From positions 1 through 64,000 of the forward strand of contig NZ_MBSO01000008.1 in NCBI RefSeq assembly GCF_001695835.1: 64,000 bases of DNA, in the 5' to 3' direction. The stretch comes from Ensifer sp. LC11 (GTDB lineage: Bacteria; Pseudomonadota; Alphaproteobacteria; Rhizobiales; Rhizobiaceae). This document shows positions 34,798 to 45,534 of the stretch, piece by piece (the stretch's first letter is position 1; every line of letters starts with the position of its first letter). The notes under the pieces are model-generated. The model saw only the letters and a program-made list of their open reading frames with translations, was not told the DNA's origin and ran no database searches. Made by a program: the position numbers and the translations under genes.

Positions 34798-35622
34798 TCA
34801 GGCACCACGGGTTGGGATGCGGTTTTCGAAGGTGCGGAAGGCCACCACCAGAATGCCGGTGAGGCACATGTAGATGAGCGCGAGCAGGAGCAGCGGCTCG
34901 TAGGTGAGGAAGGTTTCCTGCCTGACCTTGGAGATGACGGCATAAACGTCGACGACGGTCACGGTGGCGACCAGCGGCGTCGATTTCAGCTGCAGCACGG
35001 TTTCGCCGTTAAGCGTCGGCAGCGCCCGATGGATGGCGCGCGGCAGCCAGATGCGGCGGAACATCGCCCAGCGGCCCATGCCATAGGCTTTCGCGGCCTC
35101 CAGTTCGCCGGGCGGAACACCGGCAAAGGCGCCGCGCATGACCTCACCCTCATAGGCGGCAAAGGAAATGGTCAGCGCCGCAACACCATAGGGCCATGCC
35201 TCACGCAGGTATGGCCAGAGGAAGGACTGGCGGATCGCCGGGAACTGCGGGAACAGCGAACCGAGCCCGTAGTAAAGCAGCCAGAGCTGCAAAAGCAGCG
35301 GCGTACCGCGGATGACGGTGCAGAAGATCTTCGCCGGCAGCTTCAGGAACCAGGGACCCGTCACCTGCACGAGGCCGATCGGCACTGCCAATAGGAAACC
35401 GAGGATCGCGGTGCTGAACAACATCACCAGGCTGACGAGAATGCCCCAGCCGAGCCGCGGCAGGTAGCGCGGCAGCCAGTCCCAGCGCATGAAGACGGCG
35501 ACGGCGACGACGAAGGCGGCAAACACCAGCATCATGACGATGCGATGCGGCACAAAGAAGCTCTTCGCCGTCGGCAGGTCCTCGGGCGTAAACGCAACGG
35601 CGTGGGTGGTTTCGTCGGTCAT
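34798..35622 (-). CDS. Amino-acid ABC transporter permease (HisM/ArtM type)
   Basis: This 274-residue inner-membrane permease has a membrane helix near residue 30 and the HisQM-type core: LGFLLAVPIGLVQVTG, TPLLLQLWLLYYGL, and the EAA loop EVMRGAFAGVPPGELEAAKAYGM that contacts the ATPase. It would form a heterodimer with the upstream permease. Its start overlaps the preceding permease stop by 4 bases. The polar-amino-acid importer it belongs to is probably specific for basic amino acids, given the substrate-binding protein. Confidence 0.92.
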   Translation of the reverse strand: MTDETTHAVAFTPEDLPTAKSFFVPHRIVMMLVFAAFVVAVAVFMRWDWLPRYLPRLGWGILVSLVMLFSTAILGFLLAVPIGLVQVTGPWFLKLPAKIFCTVIRGTPLLLQLWLLYYGLGSLFPQFPAIRQSFLWPYLREAWPYGVAALTISFAAYEGEVMRGAFAGVPPGELEAAKAYGMGRWAMFRRIWLPRAIHRALPTLNGETVLQLKSTPLVATVTVVDVYAVISKVRQETFLTYEPLLLLALIYMCLTGILVVAFRTFENRIPTRGA

Positions 35623-36344
35623 CGGCTCTCCGCAAAACCGCGTCGGGCATGGCGTTCGAGCATGCCGATGAAGACGTTGGAAACGAGCGTCAGTGCCAGA
35701 TAGAGCGCGCCGGCGGCGAGGAAGAACAGGAGATAGGCCTTGGTCGTGCCCGCCGCCTGGCGCGTGACCAGCGTCAGTTCACTGAAGCCGACGACCGCGA
35801 GAAGGGCAGTGTCCTTGGTGGCGATCAGCCAGAGATTGGAAAGGCCGGGGATGGCGTAGGGCAGCATTGCCGGCAGCGTGATGCGCCGCAAGACCTTGGT
35901 CGGCGACATGCCATAGGCACGCGCCGCCTCGATTTGGCCCGCAGGCACCGCCTTGATCGCGCCGCGCAGTACTTCGGTCGAGTAGGCCCCTTGCACCACG
36001 CCGATCACGAAGATGCCGGCCATCAGGCCGCTGATGTCGACCGGGCCAATCGAAAAGAGTGCAAGCACCTGATTGAGCAGGTCCGTTCCGGCATAATAGA
36101 GCAAGAGGATCAGTACCAGCTCCGGCACGGCGCGCACGACGGTGGTGTAGCATTCGAGCAGGTCGCGCAACACCGGGCCGCCATAGAGCTTGCCGAAGGC
36201 GCCGCCGATGCCGAGTGCCAGTCCGAGCGTAAAGCCGCCGACGGCGATCTGGATGGAATTGAAGAAGCCCTGCAGCAACACGCCGCCCCAGCCGGGCGCG
36301 TTGAGCGAGAGCAGGCCCCAATTGATGAGGGAATCCGCAGCCAT
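35619..36344 (-). CDS. Amino-acid ABC transporter permease (HisQ/ArtQ type)
   Basis: This 241-residue partner permease has the same family pattern: VRAVPELVLILLLYYAG and the EAA loop EVLRGAIKAVPAGQIEAARAYGM. The start at 36344 is preceded by GGAG 9 bases upstream; the longer in-frame extension is non-coding. It lies downstream of the substrate-binding protein after a 98-base gap with a strong hairpin, and overlaps the second permease by 4 bases. Confidence 0.92.
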   Translation of the reverse strand: MAADSLINWGLLSLNAPGWGGVLLQGFFNSIQIAVGGFTLGLALGIGGAFGKLYGGPVLRDLLECYTTVVRAVPELVLILLLYYAGTDLLNQVLALFSIGPVDISGLMAGIFVIGVVQGAYSTEVLRGAIKAVPAGQIEAARAYGMSPTKVLRRITLPAMLPYAIPGLSNLWLIATKDTALLAVVGFSELTLVTRQAAGTTKAYLLFFLAAGALYLALTLVSNVFIGMLERHARRGFAESR

Positions 36345-36380
36345 GCGTCGTGCTCCGATGGCGCCGGCCGGCGGCAGATG

Positions 36381-36413
36381 CGGCGTTGAATGCCCTGCGG
36401 GCAGGCAACGCCG
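36381..36413 (-). other. Hairpin between binding protein and permease genes
   Basis: CGGCGTTG pairs with CAACGCCG and TGCCC with GGGCA in one stem interrupted by small bulges (GG/AA), with a 3-base loop. It follows the binding-protein stop by 30 bases on the minus strand. Hairpins in this position usually protect the upstream message or cause partial termination, giving more binding protein than permease. Confidence 0.7.
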
Positions 36414-36442
36414 TAACCGTTCGATCGCCGGCCGATCGCGCC

Positions 36443-37225
36443 TTATTCGCCGTAGATGTCGAAGTCGAAGTACTTCTTCGAGAACGTATCGTAGCTGCCG
36501 TTGTCGCGGATCGCCTTGATCGCGGCGTTCACCTTGTCCTTGAGCTCGGTTTCGCCCTTGCGCAAACCGACGCCGACACCCGGGCCGATCACGGCAACGT
36601 CTTCGGCGACATCGCCCTTGTAGTCGCAGCATTCCTTGCCCTGGTCGGTCGCCAGGAACGCCTTGAGCGCGATGGCGTCCGCCTGCACGGCATCAAGACG
36701 ACCGGCGGCGAGGTCGTTGTTGGCCTCGTCCTGCGTCTGGTATTCCTTGACCTCGACGCCCGCCGGCGCGAAGTGCTTGGCGGCGTAGGCCTGGTGGACC
36801 GTTGAGACCTGGACGCCGAGCGTCTTGCCGTTCAGACTTTCCGGGGTCGACTTGATGTCAACGCCCTTGGTGCCGATGATGCCGGTCGGCGTGTTGTAAT
36901 ATTTATCCGAGAAATCGATCGTCTTCAGGCGCTCGTCGGTAATCGACATCGAGCTGATGATCATGTCGATTTTCTTCGAAGTCAGCGCCGGGATGATGCC
37001 GTCCCAGGCGACCGGCGTCAGCACGCATTCGAGCTTGGCTTCGGCACACATCGCATTCATGAACTCGACTTCCCAGCCTTCCCAATTACCGCTGGCGTCA
37101 GGTGCCGTGAACGGGGGGTAGGGTTCTGCGGCAACGCCGACCTTCAGCGCTTCGGCCGAGGCGGCCACGCCGCCGCTGACGGCAATTGCCGCCGCAACGG
37201 CCAGGACTTTCAATGCCTTCTTCAT
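36443..37225 (-). CDS. Amino-acid ABC transporter substrate-binding protein (lysine/arginine/ornithine type)
   Basis: This periplasmic protein of 260 residues has a signal peptide cut near SAEA (about residue 25). The family-3 binding-protein fold follows: LKVGVAAEPYPPFTA, WEVEFMNAMCAEAK, VAWDGIIPALTSKKIDMIISSMS. The two cysteines (MCAEAKLEC) and IISSMSITDERLK pattern resemble ArgT/HisJ-like proteins, so a basic amino acid is the likely ligand. GGGGA precedes the ATG. It lies 36 bases after the ATPase gene, with a hairpin downstream. Confidence 0.9.
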   Translation of the reverse strand: MKKALKVLAVAAAIAVSGGVAASAEALKVGVAAEPYPPFTAPDASGNWEGWEVEFMNAMCAEAKLECVLTPVAWDGIIPALTSKKIDMIISSMSITDERLKTIDFSDKYYNTPTGIIGTKGVDIKSTPESLNGKTLGVQVSTVHQAYAAKHFAPAGVEVKEYQTQDEANNDLAAGRLDAVQADAIALKAFLATDQGKECCDYKGDVAEDVAVIGPGVGVGLRKGETELKDKVNAAIKAIRDNGSYDTFSKKYFDFDIYGE

Positions 37226-37261
37226 GCTGTTCCCCTTTTTGGTTGTTTAGCATTTTGGAAT

Positions 37262-38035
37262 TCAGTGAATGGAACTGATGAACTTCTTGAGTCTCTCCGA
37301 TTTCGGGGCGCCGAAAATGGCCTCTGGCGGGCCCTGTTCCTCGATGACGCCGTTGTGCAGGAAGACGATGTGGTTGGCGACGTCGCGCGCAAACTTCATT
37401 TCGTGCGTCACCAGGACCATCGTACGTTTCTCGCGCGCCAGATCGCCGATGACCGAGAGCACCTCGCCGACAAGCTCGGGATCGAGCGCCGAGGTTGGTT
37501 CGTCGAAGAGCATGACGAGCGGCTGGATGGCGAGCGCGCGGGCAATTGCCGCGCGCTGCTGCTGGCCGCCGGACAGAAAGGCCGGGTAGGCGTCGCGCTT
37601 CTCGTAAAGGCCGACGCGCTTGAGCAGCGTTTCGGCCGTCGCAATCGCTTCGGCTTTCGGTTTGCCGAGCACATGGATCGGTGCTTCGATGACGTTTTCG
37701 AGGATGGTCATGTGCTGCCAGAGATTGAAACTCTGGAAGACCATGCCGAGCTGGCTGCGGATGCGCTGGACCTGTTTGCGGTCCTCCGGCACCAGGCCGC
37801 CGCGCCCGTCGGACTTCATCCTGATCTTTTCGCCGTGCACGCTGACGCTGCCGGAGGATGGTAGTTCGAGGAGGTTGATGCAGCGCAGGAAGGTGGACTT
37901 GCCGGAGCCGCTGCCGCCGATGATGGCGATCACATCGCCTTGCTTCGCTGTGAGCGAAACACCCTTCAGCACTTCCAATGGCCCGAAACGCTTGTGCAGG
38001 TCAGTGACCGCGATTGCCTGGGCCGCATCCGTCAT
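37262..38035 (-). CDS. Amino-acid ABC transporter ATP-binding protein
   Basis: This 257-residue ATPase has Walker A GGSGSGKST, Q-loop GMVFQSFNLW, signature LSGGQQQR and Walker B LVMLFDEPTSALDPE, with the HEMKFAR histidine. It is the HisP/GlnQ/ArtP class that powers polar-amino-acid importers. The ATG at 38035 gives a normal N-terminus; the ribosome site is weak. It is the first gene of the ATPase - binding protein - permease - permease - amidohydrolase operon and is divergent from tetR, with a shared control region. Confidence 0.93.
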   Translation of the reverse strand: MTDAAQAIAVTDLHKRFGPLEVLKGVSLTAKQGDVIAIIGGSGSGKSTFLRCINLLELPSSGSVSVHGEKIRMKSDGRGGLVPEDRKQVQRIRSQLGMVFQSFNLWQHMTILENVIEAPIHVLGKPKAEAIATAETLLKRVGLYEKRDAYPAFLSGGQQQRAAIARALAIQPLVMLFDEPTSALDPELVGEVLSVIGDLAREKRTMVLVTHEMKFARDVANHIVFLHNGVIEEQGPPEAIFGAPKSERLKKFISSIH

Positions 38036-38172
38036 CGGCGCGCCTGTCCCATGGCTCTGCGAGCTTTTGCTGTCAGCATCAAAACAGTTCCCCTGTCGTT
38101 TTCCGTGCGGCATCTTTGTCCTGTCACGGTTTTGTTGACAGGCATGGTTGCACTTGTGCAGCTATTATTCAA

Positions 38173-38188
38173 GCGTATAATAATACGC
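38173..38188. promoter_or_regulatory. Palindromic operator over a TATAAT box in the tetR/ABC divergent region
   Basis: GCGTATAATAATACGC is an inverted repeat (6-bp arms, 4-base centre). It contains a consensus TATAAT (38176-38181) on the plus strand, with TTGTGC 16 bases upstream as a weak -35. On the minus strand it reads TATTAT. A second imperfect repeat ATTATT/AATAAT overlaps it. It is well placed to let the TetR protein control both divergent units. Confidence 0.6.
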
Positions 38189-38242
38189 ATCGTCGATTTT
38201 TTGACGCCCGCCCCGAGCCCTGATTTCCCGAAGGAGTCCCCC

Positions 38243-38311
38243 ATGTTCCGGTTTCGGCCGAAGCCTTTGTCGACCGTGGATGCTGCGACGCCAAGGCAGT
38301 CTGCGGCATGA
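38243..38311 (+). CDS. 22-codon leader ORF coupled to tetR
   Basis: AAGGAG lies 6 bases before this ATG, and the ORF ends in ATGA, where its stop overlaps the tetR start. tetR has only a distant AAGG of its own, so it is probably translated by coupling to this leader. The predicted peptide is basic at its start (FRFRPKP) and not recognised. It may simply control translation level. Confidence 0.5.
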   Translation: MFRFRPKPLSTVDAATPRQSAA

Positions 38312-38931
38312 ACAGGCGCAGCTTTCACCGCGCGCCGGAGGGAGAGCGTCGCCAGGAACTGATCGAGGCGACGCTCGACTGCATCTCCGAATTCGGTCTC
38401 AAGGGCGCGACGGTCAGACAGATCGCGATTCGCGCCGGCGTGACCGCCGGACTGGTGCGCCACTACTTCGAATCGAAGGACCAGATGGTCGCCGAAGCCT
38501 ATCGCGCCGTTATCGCCTCCTTGACGGAGAAGGCGAGCAAGGTCGAGGGCGATCCGGAAACCAGGCTTCGAGATTTTATCGCGATCAACCTCACCGAGCC
38601 GGTTGCCGACAGCCGCAGCATCTCGCTCTGGGCCGCCTTCATCAGCCAGGTGCGCGTCGATCCGGTACTCTCCGAGATCCATCGCGAAGGCTATCTCGCC
38701 TTCCGCAATTCGCTGCAGGAACTGCTGGCCGATTTCCTTGCCACCAAGGGCAAGCCGGCGGACGCTGAAACCTGCCGGGCGTTTGCCATCGCCATCAACG
38801 GACTGGTCGACGGTCTTTGGGTCGAAGGGTGCCTGGCGGGCGATCTTTTTCGCGAGGGTGAGCTCGTCGCCATCGCCATGTCCTCGGTCGAGGCTCTCCT
38901 CGGCACCTCGATCGGAACTGCAAAACAATGA
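38308..38931 (+). CDS. TetR-family transcriptional regulator (BetI-like)
   Basis: This 207-residue regulator has the TetR helix-turn-helix at residues 20-60 (TLDCISEFGLKGATVRQIA region, then GVTAGLVRHYFESKDQMV). A C-terminal ligand and dimer domain resembles BetI-type repressors. It overlaps a leader ORF by 4 bases and is followed 17 bases later by the aminotransferase gene. It probably represses its own operon and the divergent amino-acid importer, through the palindrome between them. The inducer may be arginine or 2-ketoarginine; this is inferred from neighbours only. Confidence 0.88.
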   Translation: MNRRSFHRAPEGERRQELIEATLDCISEFGLKGATVRQIAIRAGVTAGLVRHYFESKDQMVAEAYRAVIASLTEKASKVEGDPETRLRDFIAINLTEPVADSRSISLWAAFISQVRVDPVLSEIHREGYLAFRNSLQELLADFLATKGKPADAETCRAFAIAINGLVDGLWVEGCLAGDLFREGELVAIAMSSVEALLGTSIGTAKQ

Positions 38932-38948
38932 AATTGGGAGAAAGCACC

Positions 38949-40139
38949 ATGCGCTACGCGTCCATCACCGAACGTCTCGCCGATCTCGGCTCCGGAAAAT
39001 GGTCGCTGCATATTCGTGCCCGCCAGCTGAAGGCTGGTGGTGCCGACATCATCGAGCTGACGATCGGCGAACCGGATCTGCCGCCGGATCGTGCCCTTCT
39101 CGACGAATGCCAGCGCGCGATGAATGCCGGCCGTTATCGCTACTCCAACGGCCGCGGGGAACATGCGGTTGTGGCGGCTTTGGCCGAAAAATACCGCAAG
39201 CGCCGCCCCGACGTGACGACGGAAAACGTCATGTGTTTCCCTGGCACGCAGACGGCGCTGTTCGCCGTGATCCTGGGGCTGGCGGAGGCCGGCGACGCCG
39301 TACTCGTCGGCGATCCGCTCTATGCGACGTACGAAGGCGTGATCCGCTCCACCGGCGCCCATCCGGTGCTGGTGCCGCTCAAGCCCGAATTCGGCTTTCA
39401 TATGCAGGCTTCCGACCTTGAAAAGGCGATCACGCCGGAAAGCCGCGTGCTATTGCTCAACACGCCGCACAATCCGACCGGCGCCGTCCTGACCGCCGAC
39501 GAGGTCATTGCCATCGGCGAAGTCGCCCGCCGACATGATCTCTGGATCGTCTGCGACGAGGTTTACGAGGAACTGGTGTTCGACGCGGTTTTCGCCTCGC
39601 CCTTCGACAATCCGGATCTTGCCGAGCGCACCGTCGTCGTCTCCTCGATCTCCAAGTCCCATGCGGCCCCCGGTTTCCGCAGCGGCTGGGCGATCGGCCC
39701 GGTCGAGTTCACCAACCGGCTGCTGCCGGTCTCGGAAACCATGCTCTTCGGCACCCAGCCCTTCATTGCCGATATGACCGCCTATGCGCTGACCCATGAT
39801 ATCGATACCTCCAGGCAGATGCGCGAATCCTATAAGTCGCGCGCCGCGCAGATTGTTGCCGGGCTTGCCGAGGCGCCGGGCATCGAGGTGTTCGCGCCGG
39901 AGGCAGGCATGTTCATCTTGATCGATGTTTCCGGAACCGGCCTCGATGGTGACGCGTTTGCCTGGGCGCTGCTCGAAGAAGAGGGGGTTGCGGTCATGCC
40001 CGGATCGTCCTTTGGTGATGAGGCACAGAACTATCTGCGCGTCAGCCTGACCGTCCCCGACAGCGATATCGACGAGGCCTGCCGCCGCATCACAGCGCTC
40101 GCCGAGCGGTCCAGCCTGCGCAAGGAGCGCCGCGCATGA
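38949..40139 (+). CDS. aruH: Aminotransferase, probable arginine:pyruvate transaminase (AruH-like)
   Basis: This 396-residue class I aminotransferase has LTIGEPDLPPDRAL, YATYEGVIRSTGA, NTPHNPTGA, CDEVYEELVFD and the PLP lysine in SSISKSHAAPGFRSGW. The N-terminus MRYASITERLADLG and the YATYE and SKSHA segments resemble AruH of Pseudomonas, which transfers the amino group of arginine to pyruvate to give 2-ketoarginine. The ATG at 38949 has GGGAG upstream; an ATG 21 bases earlier overlaps tetR but lacks a ribosome site. It overlaps the AruI-like gene by 4 bases, and that pairing is the main support for the substrate. Confidence 0.78.
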   Translation: MRYASITERLADLGSGKWSLHIRARQLKAGGADIIELTIGEPDLPPDRALLDECQRAMNAGRYRYSNGRGEHAVVAALAEKYRKRRPDVTTENVMCFPGTQTALFAVILGLAEAGDAVLVGDPLYATYEGVIRSTGAHPVLVPLKPEFGFHMQASDLEKAITPESRVLLLNTPHNPTGAVLTADEVIAIGEVARRHDLWIVCDEVYEELVFDAVFASPFDNPDLAERTVVVSSISKSHAAPGFRSGWAIGPVEFTNRLLPVSETMLFGTQPFIADMTAYALTHDIDTSRQMRESYKSRAAQIVAGLAEAPGIEVFAPEAGMFILIDVSGTGLDGDAFAWALLEEEGVAVMPGSSFGDEAQNYLRVSLTVPDSDIDEACRRITALAERSSLRKERRA

Positions 40140-41743
40140 CGATGGAAAAGACGGTTGGCGAAGTCCTCGTCGATCTGCTCGAGGCCAATGGCGTCGAAGT
40201 GGTTTTCGGTATTCCCGGCGTTCACACGGTTGAGCTCTATCGTGGGCTGGCGGCATCGAAGATCCGCCATGTGACGCCGCGGCACGAACAGGGCGCCGGC
40301 TTCATGGCCGATGGCTACGCCCGCGTCAGCGGCAAGCCGGGTGTCGCCTTGGTCATCACCGGGCCGGGGCTGACGAACACGATCACGGCCATGGCGCAGG
40401 CGCGTCAGGATTCGATCCCGATGCTGGTGATCTCCGGCGTCAACCGCCGGGATTCGCTCGGCCATGGCCGGGGGCTTTTGCACGAGTTGCCCGACCAGCA
40501 CGGCATGATGAAGACGTTGGCGCTTTATTCGCACACGCTGCTCAACCCGGAAGACCTGCCCTTCGTCGTCGACCGGGCCTTCTCGGTGCTCGTCTCCGGC
40601 CGGCCGGGGCCGGTGCATATCGAAATTCCGACCGACGTGATGTCGGCGAAAATCGTGCCGCAGGCAGTGCGCCCGGCGACGGCGACGCGACCGCGCTCCG
40701 ACAGCGAGACGCTGCAGCGTGCCGCGATCCTCTGCGCCGACGCCTCGCGGCCGGTGATCATCTGCGGCGGCGGCGCGCTGACGGCGGAACCGGAAGTGAA
40801 GGCCCTTGCCGAACAGATCGGCGCGCCTGTTGTCACCACCGTCAACGCCCGCGGCATGCTCGCTGGCAATCCCTTGCGCGTTCCGGCAAGCCCAAGCCTG
40901 AAGGCGGTGCGATCGCTCTTGAGGGAGGCCGATCTGGTGCTGGCGCTCGGCACCGAAATGGGCCAGACGGACTACGACATGTATGCCGATGGCGGCTTCC
41001 CGGCCTTGCGCAACCTCATCCGCACCGACATCGACGCGGCACAGCTCGCGCGCGGGCCGCATGCAACGCTTTCGATCCTCTCCGGTGCCAAGGCGGCGAC
41101 ATCGGGCATCCTCGCCTTCCTGCCCGGCCATACCGCGAAGGATGGTGCGGTGCGCGCCGAAACCGCGCGGCGAGCGGCGTTGAAGGAACTGACCCCGAAG
41201 ATGCGAGCCGAAATTGCCATCATCGAAACCGTCTACAAGACGCTGCCGGACTGCACCATCGTCGGCGACTCGACCCAGGCCGTTTATGCCGGCAACCTTT
41301 ACTGCGACGCGCCGCGGCAGCGCAGCTGGTTCAATTCGGCGACCGGCTACGGCTCATTGGGTTACGCTCCGCCTGCGGCCGTTGGTGCTGCGGTCGCCGA
41401 TCCGTCGCGACCGGTGGTATGCCTCGTCGGCGACGGCGGCTTCCAGTTTTCGCTCGCCGAAATCGGCTCGGCTGTCGATGCGCAGGCGAAGGTGATCTTC
41501 CTCGTCTGGAACAATGACGGCTACCAGGAGATCGAAAGTTACATGGTCGACGCCGGCGTCACGCCCGAGGGCGTCAAGCCTTCGGCTCCGGACTTCCTGC
41601 TGGCGGCCAGGGCCTACGGCGTTGAAGGTCAGCGGCTTGCCTCGATTGCCGATCTTTCTCAGGCACTTGCCGAAGCGGCGAAGCGCAAGGGACCGTCGTT
41701 GATTGAAATCCATGAGCGGCGAACGACCGGCCTTTCAGCCTGA
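40136..41743 (+). CDS. aruI: ThDP-dependent 2-ketoarginine (5-guanidino-2-oxopentanoate) decarboxylase, AruI-like
   Basis: This 535-residue enzyme of the acetolactate-synthase-like ThDP family has the catalytic Glu in TPRHEQGAGFMADGYAR (about residue 48), a central Rossmann-like domain, and the ThDP motif GDGGFQFSLAEIG to WNNDGY near 430-460. Unlike true acetolactate synthases it is followed by no small subunit and sits behind an AruH-like transaminase. The expected reaction is 2-ketoarginine to 4-guanidinobutyraldehyde and CO2, the second step of the arginine transaminase pathway. The ATG overlaps the aruH-like stop by 4 bases. Later steps (aldehyde dehydrogenase, guanidinobutyrase) are not in the window. 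Confidence 0.8.
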   Translation: MTMEKTVGEVLVDLLEANGVEVVFGIPGVHTVELYRGLAASKIRHVTPRHEQGAGFMADGYARVSGKPGVALVITGPGLTNTITAMAQARQDSIPMLVISGVNRRDSLGHGRGLLHELPDQHGMMKTLALYSHTLLNPEDLPFVVDRAFSVLVSGRPGPVHIEIPTDVMSAKIVPQAVRPATATRPRSDSETLQRAAILCADASRPVIICGGGALTAEPEVKALAEQIGAPVVTTVNARGMLAGNPLRVPASPSLKAVRSLLREADLVLALGTEMGQTDYDMYADGGFPALRNLIRTDIDAAQLARGPHATLSILSGAKAATSGILAFLPGHTAKDGAVRAETARRAALKELTPKMRAEIAIIETVYKTLPDCTIVGDSTQAVYAGNLYCDAPRQRSWFNSATGYGSLGYAPPAAVGAAVADPSRPVVCLVGDGGFQFSLAEIGSAVDAQAKVIFLVWNNDGYQEIESYMVDAGVTPEGVKPSAPDFLLAARAYGVEGQRLASIADLSQALAEAAKRKGPSLIEIHERRTTGLSA

Positions 41744-41770
41744 TCCCGTGGGTCGCGTAGCGGGCCGGAT

Positions 41771-41799
41771 TTGACTTTTCCGGCCTGGAATGGTGTTAA
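41771..41799 (+). promoter_or_regulatory. Candidate promoter before the hypothetical gene at 41.9 kb
   Basis: TTGACT (41771-41776) and TGTTAA (41794-41799) are separated by 17 bases, a good sigma-70-type match. The site lies about 110 bases upstream of the next start codon. Confidence 0.55.
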
Positions 41800-41907
41800 G
41801 GGCGCCCATGCTCGATTCCGGCCACGTTCTTTCGTTAAGGTCGGGCATTCGGGCTGAATTTTCGTCTCGCTGGCGCTTGAGCGCCAAGGAAAGGGACCGC
41901 GTCCTTG

Positions 41908-42315
41908 ATGGACCGCATGGGTGGTGGCAGCAGGAACATCCAGGCCAGCCGGCTTCTTGCCGTGCTGTGGCTGTTCTGCGCCTCCATGGCGATGCAGGTC
42001 ATTTCGGTCGGCCAGAGCATCCCGTCGCGCTCGTCGTCCGGCGCGCAGGCCGGCAACGTCACGGACACCGGTTCGAGCGACCGGCCCGTCGCCCGGCAGA
42101 TTACGCGGGCAACCCCGCTTTCCGATCTCCGCTTCACGGCCGAGCGCAAGGACGCCAAGTCCTCGACCGATGACGGCCTGCCGGCGTTGCTGCCGGCGTC
42201 TGTCGAGCTTCAGCTTCCCCAGTCGTCGGATGACCGGTTTCTGCGTCGTCTCGCCGAGCATATCGGTGGGGCTGCGAACCATGGCCCCCACATTCGCGCA
42301 CCACCCAGCGCCTGA
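41908..42315 (+). CDS. Hypothetical protein with N-terminal membrane segment
   Basis: A 135-residue ORF whose codon use looks coding. Residues about 13-35 (LLAVLWLFCASMAMQVISVG) form a membrane anchor or signal segment. The rest is Ser/Ala/Pro-rich, ends in HIRAPPSA and has no motif I know. AAGGAAAGG is 12 bases before the ATG at 41908; a TTG one codon earlier is possible. It lies 111 bases ahead of secDF, and a promoter lies upstream. It may be a small exported or membrane protein of rhizobia. Confidence 0.55.
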   Translation: MDRMGGGSRNIQASRLLAVLWLFCASMAMQVISVGQSIPSRSSSGAQAGNVTDTGSSDRPVARQITRATPLSDLRFTAERKDAKSSTDDGLPALLPASVELQLPQSSDDRFLRRLAEHIGGAANHGPHIRAPPSA

Positions 42316-42426
42316 CCCATCAATCAGATTATGGTTGGTTGGCGGTTTCGGCTGCGACCCTGCCTTTGACGAAACAAAGTCCTGACGACGCCCCCGTGTC
42401 CGTGCAGGCACTCCTGGAACCACAAC

Positions 42427-44967
<2,541 letters not shown>

Positions 44968-45049
44968 TCCCTCCGCGGATCGAGCGGAGAGGCAGGCGCA
45001 GATCCGCCTGCGCTCTTCCTCATTCCGTTGAAATGACATGAAACGTGAA

Positions 45050-45078
45050 GGGGCGGCCCGACGGGCCGCCCCTTTTTT
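45050..45078 (+). terminator. Rho-independent terminator of secDF
   Basis: GGGGCGGCC and GGCCGCCCC form a stem extendable to 11 bp over a short CGACG loop, followed by six T. This is the clearest intrinsic terminator in the window. Confidence 0.93.
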
Positions 45079-45357
45079 GTCCGAATGTGCTGTCTTTATC
45101 CCATCCGTGCCTTGCAGACTGATTCTTCGCTTCCTAGATAGCGAAGGTCACCGGTTCCGGGGCGGGAGAATGGATATTGCGTCTACTCCCCCTAAAGTTT
45201 GAAGGGTGAAGAATTTTTTTCTGCGTCTTCATCTTTTTAATTGACGTAATTGGTAGATTATTCTAGTTTGCAAAATACGTGATGCGGGGAGTCCGCCTCA
45301 CGGTTGTTCATCAAACGCTCCGGCATGCTGATGCCGGGCCAGCCAAAGGAGAGTGAC
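45079..45357. other. AT-rich intergenic region with candidate promoter
   Basis: TTGACG (45241-45246) and TAGTTT (45264-45269), 17 bases apart, are a candidate promoter. The leader that follows contains the hairpin CCGGCAT-GCTG-ATGCCGG (45320-45337) and GCGG/CCGC pairing near 45284-45298, just before a small ORF. A small hairpin CTTCGC/GCGAAG lies at 45125-45146. No larger gene is seen. Confidence 0.5.
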
Positions 45358-45456
45358 ATGTTCGGAAACGTCTCGACCGCCGCCTTCTTCGGCACGCGTC
45401 TCCTTTGTCGCGCAACAGAGAAAAAACGGCTCATTCGCAATCTCTGCCGAATGTGA
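45358..45456 (+). CDS. 32-residue small ORF with strong ribosome site
   Basis: AAAGGAG lies 6 bases before this ATG, and a candidate promoter with a structured leader lies upstream. The 32-residue peptide (starts MFGNVSTAAFFG, basic C-terminus with EKKRLIRN) matches nothing I know. It may be a real small protein or a leader for the next gene, 79 bases downstream. No codon-use test is meaningful at this length. Confidence 0.4.
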   Translation: MFGNVSTAAFFGTRLLCRATEKKRLIRNLCRM

Positions 45457-45534
45457 CCATCGAATCCCTCGAAGTTTATCTTTTGCCGAAATTGAAAGTC
45501 TCCGCGCCCCCGGCGTGGAAGGAGCGTTATTTGC

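Noticed and set aside
40136-41743. Acetolactate synthase (IlvB) assignment
   Set aside because: No IlvH small subunit follows, and the gene is coupled to an AruH-like transaminase, so a 2-ketoarginine decarboxylase fits better.
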